Part shown: piece by piece, positions 1-7,183 of the stretch
Layout of the letters: the number at the start of each line of letters is the position of its first letter
Numbering within the stretch: the stretch's first letter is position 1
Assembly (NCBI RefSeq): GCF_031127835.1
Contig: NZ_JARXHX010000002.1
Location: 1-64,000 of the forward strand
Direction of reading: 5' to 3'
Origin: Pelagicoccus sp. SDUM812002
GTDB lineage: Bacteria; Verrucomicrobiota; Verrucomicrobiia; Opitutales; Opitutaceae
DNA length: 64,000 bases
Made by a program: the position numbers and the translations under genes
The notes under the pieces: generated by a model
What the model was told of the DNA's origin: nothing
What the model saw: the letters and a program-made list of their open reading frames with translations, nothing else
The model's database searches: none

Positions 1-1
1 C

Positions 2-247
2 TGCCGCACCCGGGTCTCCCAACTGCTCCAACTGAAACGGCTTCCCGAGGACATCAGAAAAAAGCTAGAGCACGCCCCCGAGAAGCTCGACGTTTTGATC
101 AACATCCATTCCCTGCGGAAGCTGGTCGCTTCCAAAAACCAACGGATACAGCAAAAACACGCGGGCCAACCTCTCAACGCCTTGCGATTGCGAAAACAAC
201 TGTTGAAATCCGTCGAACATAGCGAAGACAGTCGCATCCATACCTAG
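2..247 (+). CDS. 3' end of a helix-turn-helix DNA-binding protein (5' end outside window)
   Basis: An open frame enters from the left edge and ends at TAG 245-247, giving 81 residues with no start codon in the window. It opens with RVSQLLQLKRLPEDIRKKL, which matches the recognition-helix and following segment of ParB-like or recombinase-associated helix-turn-helix proteins (pattern RVSQLL.L..LPE.I). The rest is basic and helical. In such families this small protein often accompanies a serine recombinase, so one may lie just outside the window; that is inference. Its position, facing an accessory zone anchored on a tRNA, fits a mobile-element gene. Confidence is moderate for a real gene and low for exact function. 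Confidence 0.5.
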   Translation, partial: CRTRVSQLLQLKRLPEDIRKKLEHAPEKLDVLINIHSLRKLVASKNQRIQQKHAGQPLNALRLRKQLLKSVEHSEDSRIHT

Positions 248-845
248 TTGTTGGCGAGGTCGCGGGGCTCTTGAGTGAAGCCTAGGCATCGTCCGTTGAC
301 GGGGACAAGCGCCACGAGGAGGGCCAGGCGTTTGGGTGTCCTGAGCGATAAGGCACACTTCCCTCGATATCGACATACGACATTTCCGGTAGCGGAACAG
401 CTTCCTTCTTGCCGTTGGGCCAAGGCGAACCAGCCAGCCCTGCAGGGAAGCTTGCCGAGCGAAACCTCAACATGTCCGCGGGGCTTCAAGGCTAAGAAGC
501 TGCTCTTTCGCGTTTCGTTACTGAAGTTGGCATCCGCTTGGCAGGCGTGCTATTGGTTGGCCTGTACGTTCTGAAATTATGTAAGGAGGCAAGAGTTCGG
601 CCACGTTGGCCGAACGTGCCGACGAAGCAAAGCAGATGACATGACAGGCGGAACGACTGGCGTGAGTGCGAAGCACCGACGACTCCGGAGGAGCATCTGC
701 CACTATGCAGGAGTTGAACGAAGTTGGATTTTGGATCGATCAGGAGGTATCAGGTATTGGATTGACCCTATTTTATCTCCTTACAGTGCAGGAGAACGCA
801 AGTTGATCGTAATTGATTTTTGGGCAAGACGAACAACCAGGACAA
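248..845. other. Non-coding or decayed stretch
   Basis: About 600 bases separate the HTH gene from the small membrane protein gene. Short open frames exist on both strands, but none shows a recognisable domain or convincing residue pattern, and several overlap one another. The only clear structure is a perfect 9-bp inverted repeat at 596-616. Probably the degraded end of an integrated element. Confidence 0.4.
596..616. repeat. Perfect 9-bp inverted repeat with 3-base loop
   Basis: The arms GTTCGGCCA and TGGCCGAAC are separated by CGT. There is no T-run on either side, so it does not look like an intrinsic terminator. It could be a recombinase or operator site, or a remnant of a small palindromic repeat. 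Confidence 0.6.
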
Positions 846-1034
846 TCATTCCTTTTTATCTTTCTTTCCACCGAGGAAGATAATGTAAGCTACAGCAAAG
901 CATACTCCCACGTAGATAAAGCTCTGGGGGTGGACCCATTCACCCCACTCAAATCTGAGCTTTATTAGATAGGCAGCTATCACCAAGCCAACAGCGGTGC
1001 AGAAGATAGAAGAGATTATGTATCCGATTCTCAT
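846..1034 (-). CDS. Small two-helix membrane protein; candidate immunity protein for the adjacent RHS protein
   Basis: This is a 62-residue protein. Hydrophobic segments lie at about residues 4-24 and 38-54, with a lysine-rich cytoplasmic-type tail ending KKDKKE. Its start codon overlaps the last bases of the RHS gene (1031-1034), so the two are probably translationally coupled. In polymorphic toxin loci the gene right after the toxin C-terminus usually encodes the cognate immunity protein, and small membrane immunity proteins are known for membrane-acting toxins. That role is inferred from position only. I recognise no family. Confidence 0.55.
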   Translation of the reverse strand: MRIGYIISSIFCTAVGLVIAAYLIKLRFEWGEWVHPQSFIYVGVCFAVAYIIFLGGKKDKKE

Positions 1035-2847
1035 TCGCAGTGCTCAGCGTAGTCGCTTCGAGCTTGGTCAACCTTGCCCTGCTTCTGCACCTTTAGCCCG
1101 CTAAAAAACTCGATGTCTTGGCGTGCCCAATTGAGCTGCTGGCTAGCAATTGAGACTTGCTGGATCTCCAATGCTCCAGTGGCTGCTATTTCCGTCGGTG
1201 TAGTTATCCATGCACCTGCTCTCTTAAATAGCTGCTTCCAGGCAGCTTTTGACTTAACATTGGAAAGGATGGTGTTCGCACCTGTCGCGATAAATTCACC
1301 AGCACTCTGGAAACCGCCTCCAATATCGCCATCACGGAAGTTGACTGAAGCCGATATAAACTGGTCATGCAGGGAAACGAAGGCCGCACTGTTACTAGCC
1401 CATATGCCTCCGATCTCTTGCCACTGCTTCTTTCCATAAGTTCCCAATATGCCACCTGCGAGGGCAAGACCTCTATTTCCTCTTCGAACCGTCTCAAGCA
1501 AGTCTGGATCATTCGACCTATTACGAGCCCCGTCGATGGACTCTTGAGCTCGCTGCACAGACAACTCGAGATTTCCGATCTGCGACTTCAATTCAGCACA
1601 CCGTTTCTCGTCCCACTGATCCTTTTGGGCCGGTGGAGGCTCGCCATCAGCGGGATTGCCATATGTGGGATTGCCATCAGTAGGTTGTTGGGTCCCAGAT
1701 TTGTAGGGAATCGAAGCATAGGACTCACCCTCCGGAATCCAAACTCGTGACCAGTTACCACACCTCCCGGTCGACTGCACCTTAAATCCAAAAAGCTTAC
1801 TGTCCCATTTCATAGTTGCTTCGTAGCCTGCACACCATTCAAACCAATATAAACCAAATGCATCCACCCGATTCACCGGATCGTTGCCGACGAAGCGGTG
1901 GAGGTTGAGGCCTCCGGCTTCGCCGATGGGGTCGCGGGTGAGGAAGCGGCCCTTGCTGGGGTCGTAGTAGCGGAAGCCGTAGTACACGAGGCCCGTTTCG
2001 TCGTCGGTGTATTGGGTCGAGAAGCGGATGGGGTTCTTGTTTTTCATGCCTCCGATCGCCGGTTCACCGGACGTCTCCAGCTTGCCGAAGGCGTCGTACT
2101 CGTACCAGGCGACCCAGGTGCCGGTGTCATCGAGCAATCCCGTCACGTTTCCGTTCAGGTCGTAGCTCGGGTAGTAGGTCTTGCCTGTCTGGTAGTCGCA
2201 CCACATCAGCAAGCCCATCGCGCCTCCGGCCCCGCCGCGGGACTCGGACTTGTCGAGGCCCCAGTGAAAGCTCTTGCGCATACCGCCCGAAGCGTCCATC
2301 TCGGCCACCAGCTCCATGCCTTGATAGGCGAATTTGAGGTGGGTGCTTTGCCCGCTCGCCCAATGCGATTCTGTAGTGAGACTCTTTGGTCCGGAGTCCC
2401 AAACCTTCTTTTCCACGCGGCGCCCCATGTAGTCGTACTTGAACTCGAGGGACTTGCCGGACTTGGTCATGCGGTGGAGGCGATTGTTCGCGTCGTAGGA
2501 GTAGGTCCAAGTACCGTCCGAAGTCAAACTACCGTCCGCGTCGTAGCCATGCTGGTTCGACTGGTTGAAACCATTATAGGTCAGAGTAGTCCCATCAAAA
2601 CCAGTTGGATTTCCGGCAGCGTCCCAAGTGTAACTCGATTCAGTCCCGGTCTCACGGGTGGTGTCCCAAGTCTTGACCTGACCCAACTTGTCGTAGGTCG
2701 CGTTGTAGTAAATATGGCCGCCTCCAGACTTTATCTGGTCGTTGAGCGAGTTGCTCCCGTAGTCATACATCAGCTGCTGCGTGATTTGGCTCTGGGTGGT
2801 GCGGTTTGTGACAACGTATCCAGCCCTAGATTCGTAACCAGATCCGC
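1031..2847 (-). CDS. RHS-repeat protein with polymorphic C-terminal region, 5'-truncated at a tRNA gene
   Basis: The frame carries YD-type repeats, for example YDANNRLHRM and YEYDAFGKL, then the RHS core signature GFRYYDPSKGRFLTRDPIG and the boundary segment DPVNRVDAFGL. After this comes a unique C-terminal region of about 270 residues, which in RHS proteins is the variable toxin tip. I do not recognise its fold. It has a proline/glycine-rich linker, then helical stretches. The frame runs on upstream through a tRNA-Glu gene, which cannot be part of the original gene. Real RHS sequence starts right at the tRNA 3' end, so the N-terminal carrier and export parts are missing. An internal ATG at 2770 is a possible start. 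Probably a remnant or silent cassette; it may still be expressed from the tRNA promoter. Confidence 0.8.
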
Positions 2848-2922
2848 CGTCCCGTAAAGGATTCGAACCTCTGTCTCTTGGATGAAATCCAAGTGTCCTA
2901 AACCTGGCTAGACGAACGGGAC
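2848..2922 (-). tRNA. tRNA-Glu (anticodon UUC), first copy
   Basis: Read on the minus strand, the gene folds as a cloverleaf. The acceptor stem GTCCCGT pairs fully with ACGGGAC. The D-stem GTCT pairs with GGAC, as in other glutamate tRNAs. The anticodon stem CTTGG/CCAAG holds loop ATTTCAT with anticodon TTC. The T-arm contains TTCGAAT. CCA is not encoded; the 3' end runs directly into RHS coding sequence. It differs from the second copy at many stem positions, always with compensating pairs, so it looks functional rather than decayed. Confidence 0.9.
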
Positions 2923-2940
2923 CGGCAGGCAAAGCAGCGA

Positions 2941-2968
2941 AAGCTAGAAATCGGCCTATCACATGCAA
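2941..2968 (-). promoter_or_regulatory. Promoter of tRNA-Glu copy 1
   Basis: On the minus strand there is a -35-like TTGCAT, a 16-base spacer ending GATTTC, and a -10-like TAGCTT. The -10 lies 18 bases before the tRNA 5' end. The same elements with identical spacing precede the second tRNA-Glu, which supports the call. Confidence 0.65.
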
Positions 2969-3185
2969 GTATTTTAACCAGACGGACTCCATAGGCGGCT
3001 GAATTCACATAGTCCGAGGGCGCTTCTACCGCGGGAATCCGAAAGCCGATTACGTCGAGAGCCCTTCTTTAAACTCTCGAGGATTATGTGAAGCGAAGAT
3101 AAGAGCTCCGCTGAAGCTCGGCAATCAATCTGTATTCTGTCTCCGACCATTATACGGAAGGGATGTAAGCCGACGCACTACAGGA

Positions 3186-4684
3186 ATGGCCAAGCCAATC
3201 AAGCAACAAAGAGCGTCGACGAGGAGGACATTCGAGGCAGACGCCGGAGATAGCGTCTTGATTATAGTCTCGGAACAGGTTCCGGAGGGTGAAAGCGAAT
3301 CGCTTTTCAGACCGAACATCAATCTCTTCGATCCAGACGGCGAACTACTCGACTTCACAAATGGAGCGATCAGCGCCCACCTAAACGAAACATTGCCAAA
3401 AACAGGCCAATATACCGTCCGGGTGAATGGATTGTCCGATGTGTGGTCCGCTTACTACGCTCTCTGACTAGTAAAAGCCCCGGGTGCCAACATGACTCCA
3501 GAGGGGGACGAAGGTAGACTTCTGGAAAACGGGGCGAACGAAACTGGATACCTCGACGTGGGCGATATCGACGGCTGGAGAATCGAAGCGAACTAGGGCG
3601 ATGCCTTTTCGCTCTCTCTCACCCGGATCGGACCTTACGGCGAAGGCTTCGCATTCGAATAATCGATCCCGATGGACAAGAAAAGCGGGACGAGACCAAT
3701 GATGTCGCGGGAGAGGTATCCTTTCGCGCCGAAAAGTCCGGATCCTATTCGATAGTGGTCAATGACGAAGACAGCGACAACCCCCGGGGCACCCGGGATG
3801 TACGAACTGCGGTTGGTCCAATTCCCCCATCCGATGGGGGTGGACTCCAACGACGAATACGGACAACGAGATAACGGGGGTTCCCGTACCGGCATTATCG
3901 AAACAGGAGATATCGACTTTTTTGTTTTCACTCTCGAGAGCGTTTCCAAATTTGTCCTCAACCTTTCAGAAATCATCGAGACCGGACAATCTGAAACACC
4001 CTTCAGGCCCAGCTTGAGATTATATGACAGCGATGGAACGCAGCTGCTCGACCTCGTCAATGACACAGCCGTTGAAGTCGAGAGATCCAACTATGCGGCC
4101 GGGACCTACTTCCTTCTCGTTTCAGACGGAACAGAAAAGAATCCCGGGCCCTATTCCTTAAATCTCATCCACTTCCCTGTGACGATAGAAACGGCAACCG
4201 TTCACTCGATCTATGGCTCAAGCGAGACGATCGTGGAAATCACCGCAGTAGATCCCGAGAACCCTGCAAAGCAAACCGTCTTGGCAATTCAAGACGCGCC
4301 CACTGGTATGACGCTAGAAACAATCTCGCCATCCACCGCCCAAATCAAAGGGACTCCGTCAGACGACCAAATCCCCAGCACGCGCGAACGCTTACCGCCA
4401 CGAATACGTATCTAGACAGTGAATACACTTCGACTAAGAAAATCCTGTTCTATGTTCGAGAGCTCGTCATCGTGCAAGACATCGCCAGTTTCGCCGCGAA
4501 TTCATCGGAACAGCTAAACATTGCCATAAACGGCGAGGGGGAAAGCAACTATCGCCTGGAGAGGTCAACAGACCTCCAAACCAGGGAAACAATACAAAGC
4601 TTCCAAGGCACCTTAAACTTCGAGCTCGATTTCGAAGACGTAGAGCCAGACGGACACGTCTTTTACCGCGCCGTGTTGGAGTAA
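3186..4684 (+). pseudogene. Decayed secreted protein with PPC (bacterial pre-peptidase C-terminal) domains
   Basis: Three separate open pieces (3186-3467, 3762-4415, 4472-4684) read as parts of one protein. Pieces one and two contain PPC-type beta-sandwich patterns: FRPNINLFDPDGELL and FRPSLRLYDSDGTQLLDL, each followed by a segment of the type G.Y.V.V. The linking sequence is still readable, with DVGDIDGW and similar segments, but is broken by in-frame stops near 3468 and 3595 and by frame changes near 3680 and 4415. The last piece resembles the C-terminal end of a secreted multi-domain protein. No signal peptide or catalytic domain remains. It lies between the two tRNA-Glu genes and is clearly non-functional. 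Confidence 0.7.
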
Positions 4685-4773
4685 CCCCTGCCCTAAGGCG
4701 AGAAGATGTTCAATGAACCTTAAGCTAAGTTTCACGGGTTATTCATTCTCGTACTAAAAGGTCACCGTACACA

Positions 4774-4831
4774 GAAAAAACGCCACTCGCGAAAGTGACG
4801 GTTTTACGAAAATGGTACCCCGTAGGGGATT
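4774..4831. repeat. 58-bp direct repeat, copy A: terminator plus tRNA-Glu 3' end
   Basis: This segment repeats 4954-5011 with an offset of exactly 180 bases and about four differences. It contains the terminator hairpin and the 3' terminal part of tRNA-Glu copy 2, including the CCA complement, the 3' acceptor strand and part of the T-arm. Similarity stops abruptly inside the tRNA sequence at 4831. This is the pattern left by integration or duplication at a tRNA 3' end. Confidence 0.8.
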
Positions 4832-4953
4832 GATTCGCTACGCTCAGGGCTACGCCCCGGCCTCCGGTCGCCCCTCTTCGCTCGCAAGCTCGCTTCGTCG
4901 CCTCCTCTGACAGGGCTTCTCATCCCCGTACCCAAGGAGACCATTTCTCCAAC

Positions 4954-5011
4954 AAAAAACCGTCACTCGTGAAAGTGACGGTTTTATGAAAATGGTACCC
5001 CGTAGGGGATT
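4954..5011. repeat. 58-bp direct repeat, copy B: within the intact tRNA-Glu and its terminator
   Basis: Matching partner of 4774-4831. It covers the terminator and the last part of the intact tRNA-Glu gene. The 120-odd bases between the two copies are GC-rich and contain no gene. Confidence 0.8.
4956..4985 (-). terminator. Intrinsic terminator downstream of tRNA-Glu copy 2
   Basis: The minus-strand stem AAAACCGTCACT / AGTGACGGTTTT encloses a 6-base loop and is followed by more T residues. The 12-bp stem is perfect and lies 8 bases past the tRNA CCA. Confidence 0.85.
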
Positions 5012-5070
5012 CGAACCCCTGTCGCATGGATGAAAACCATGTGTCCTAGGCCTGGCTAGACGAACGGGGC
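4993..5070 (-). tRNA. tRNA-Glu (anticodon UUC), second copy, CCA encoded
   Basis: On the minus strand the acceptor GCCCCGT pairs with ACGGGGT (the first pair is G-U). The anticodon stem CATGG/CCATG holds loop TTTTCAT with anticodon TTC. The T-arm GGGG-TTCGAAT-CCCC is perfect. CCA is encoded at 4993-4995. A strong terminator follows. It shares the D-arm and promoter with copy 1 but has different acceptor, anticodon-stem and T-stem pairs, so the two are old duplicates. Confidence 0.95.
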
Positions 5071-5088
5071 GCTTAGCAAGAGTCGCAG

Positions 5089-5116
5089 AAGCTAGAAATC
5101 CGCATCCCTCGTGCAA
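5089..5116 (-). promoter_or_regulatory. Promoter of tRNA-Glu copy 2
   Basis: Minus-strand TTGCAC, 16-base spacer ending GATTTC, then TAGCTT, 18 bases before the tRNA. Element sequence and spacing match the promoter of copy 1. Confidence 0.65.
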
Positions 5117-5253
5117 GGCTTTTTTGAAAAAAAGTTATATCTTATTCTAAATCAGCGACTTTTAATGAGCCCCCTCTCCACGATCCCGAACTTGCCATCC
5201 CCAAAACTCCTCCTCAGTCTCCTTTCCGTAGCTAACTATCCCTCCTCCTGCCT

Positions 5254-7116
5254 ATGGGCCTGCTCGACTTTTTCCGACCCAAGATACGCCTTGCCATTGG
5301 CGACTGCTCCTCTCGCTCACTCACGCACGCCGAGACCTTCCCGGTAAACCTGAGCGGCCGAAACCTCGATGGCACCAAGTCCCCACTGTGCCGCATCCAC
5401 CAACTAGACGGCGAATTCTCCCTAGAACCCCTATCCAACGAACATCCCATCAAGCTCAATGGGCAAACCGTCGCTCGCGAAACGCCGCTCAAGCCCAACC
5501 AGAACTACGGACTAGCCCTCGACAAACACCTCATGGTCCTCCGGCTCACTCGCAAACCTCAACGCATCGGCGATGGCTTCAGCGAAGGGAATTGGGATAT
5601 TGCCCCCCGAGACAATCCCGAAGACCGTGAAACACTTCCCCCTTCTCAGGTCACCCCAGAAAGCATCGCCACCCATATTGAGCGCCCCGAGGACCATCTC
5701 GCTTTCCCCACCTACGGAGATACCTGTTTCCTCCTCTCCGACCTCCTCTCCAGTCTCGACCCTAGCGCAGCACCCGCCAGTGACGCGCCTCCGCCAGCCC
5801 CTAACACGCAGCACCCAAGGACCTCCCGCCCCCTCTTACCCAAACCACCCTCGCCCGCCCCCCACAAGCCGGAACCCGGGAGTCAATCCTCCCCTTGCCC
5901 TTACTGCTGGAAACCTTTCACCGCCGGTGACGCCCTCAGTATCGCGGTGCACGATTCCCTGACCGGAGACCCCGTCCTAGGCTCACACGTCAAGCTCCGC
6001 TTTGCGGCAGAGCGCTTCAACTCCCTCGGCCAAGCCCTCGATGCAGAAGGCGTCCCCTGTCCCGACCACGCATGCCCCCATTGCCGCGGTCGGCTGCCCC
6101 CTTCCTTCTTTTCCCAGCCCCAGCACATCCTTTCTCTCGTTGGAGCTCCTAGCTCCGGCAAGTCCTACTACCTCTCCGTACTGCTACGTCAGCTTCCCGA
6201 AGACCTTATCCGCCACTACTCCGCCAACCTCCAAGACGGCGATCCCTCCGGCAACGCCCAGCTCAACGAGATGAAAAACAGGGTCTTTTCGGCCAACACT
6301 CCCGAAGACGCCTTCATCTCCAAGACCGACTTCGAAGGCGTCATGTACGAACGCCTCTACCGCGATGGCAAACTCGTCCCCCTGCCGCGTCCCTTCGTGT
6401 ACTACCTGCAAAGCCTCACCGACCCCGAATGCCGCGCTTCTCTCGTCTTCTACGACAACGCAGGCGAGCACTTCAAACCCGGCATCGCCCTCGACGAGTC
6501 ACCGGGCGCGCTGCACGTGGCCGCATCGGCCGGACTTCTCTTCCTTTTCGATCCCTCTTCCTCGCCCGCTTTCCGCAAACTACTCCGCCGCAAGCGCGAT
6601 CCTCAGCTCCACACAGACGCCTCCGACGAGCAAGACACCATTCTCTCCGAGCTAGGCGTCCGCGTAAAAAAGATGCGAGCCCTGGAAAGCCATGAAAAAG
6701 TGGATACTCCCCTCGCCATCCTCGTAGGCAAGTTCGACCTCTGGCAAAATCTCCTGCCCCCCGAAACCCTTCACCTCTCCGAAGACTGCCCACTCACCCC
6801 CGAAGCGATCGCCCAAAACTCGCGCCACGTACGCAGCTTGCTCGCTCAACTCTGCCCCACCATCGTCGCCAACGCCGAATCCATCTCAACAAACGTGACC
6901 TACTTCCCGCTCTCCTCCCTCGGGCATTCACCAAAGGAAATCCCCGAAGGTCCTCTCGCCGGTCGCCTCGCACCCAATCCCAAACGACTGAAACCCATCC
7001 AAGCCACAGCCCCAGTTCTCTGGATCCTCTCCCAACAATCCCCCAGCCCCATTCAAAGAGTGAACGGTGCAATGAGCGAAGCTACGCTTGAGGAAGCAAG
7101 CGACGAAACAACCTGA
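5254..7116 (+). CDS. FHA-like, zinc-ribbon, P-loop GTPase-like protein (first gene of GAP1-type operon)
   Basis: The protein has 620 residues. The first ~100 resemble a forkhead-associated-like beta-sandwich (NLSGRNLDG, then LSNEHPIKLNGQTV). A proline-rich linker follows at ~170-210. Two Cys pairs, CPYC at ~217 and CPHC at ~275, should form a zinc ribbon. The NTPase domain has a Walker A motif GAPSSGKSYYLS at ~295, a G3/Walker B-like segment VFYDNAGEHF at ~398 and a G4-like segment VGKFDLW at ~488, where GKFD replaces NKxD. There is no signal peptide or membrane helix, so it should be cytoplasmic. It sits 67 bases before a GAP1-N2-type gene, the partner expected of GTPase-associated systems. 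GTP rather than ATP as the substrate is inferred. Phosphopeptide binding by the N-terminus is a guess. Confidence 0.75.
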   Translation: MGLLDFFRPKIRLAIGDCSSRSLTHAETFPVNLSGRNLDGTKSPLCRIHQLDGEFSLEPLSNEHPIKLNGQTVARETPLKPNQNYGLALDKHLMVLRLTRKPQRIGDGFSEGNWDIAPRDNPEDRETLPPSQVTPESIATHIERPEDHLAFPTYGDTCFLLSDLLSSLDPSAAPASDAPPPAPNTQHPRTSRPLLPKPPSPAPHKPEPGSQSSPCPYCWKPFTAGDALSIAVHDSLTGDPVLGSHVKLRFAAERFNSLGQALDAEGVPCPDHACPHCRGRLPPSFFSQPQHILSLVGAPSSGKSYYLSVLLRQLPEDLIRHYSANLQDGDPSGNAQLNEMKNRVFSANTPEDAFISKTDFEGVMYERLYRDGKLVPLPRPFVYYLQSLTDPECRASLVFYDNAGEHFKPGIALDESPGALHVAASAGLLFLFDPSSSPAFRKLLRRKRDPQLHTDASDEQDTILSELGVRVKKMRALESHEKVDTPLAILVGKFDLWQNLLPPETLHLSEDCPLTPEAIAQNSRHVRSLLAQLCPTIVANAESISTNVTYFPLSSLGHSPKEIPEGPLAGRLAPNPKRLKPIQATAPVLWILSQQSPSPIQRVNGAMSEATLEEASDETT

Positions 7117-7183
7117 AGGGTCATCATTCAATATTTCTCAGCTCGACTCCTAGAAACTAGAATCCGGTACGCGGAACCCACCC

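Noticed and set aside
65-489. Minus-strand open frames at the left edge
   Set aside because: They oppose the HTH coding sequence or lack any family pattern.
1898-2857. Long plus-strand open frame opposite the RHS repeats
   Set aside because: Low-complexity Val/Gly-rich antisense translation of YD repeats.
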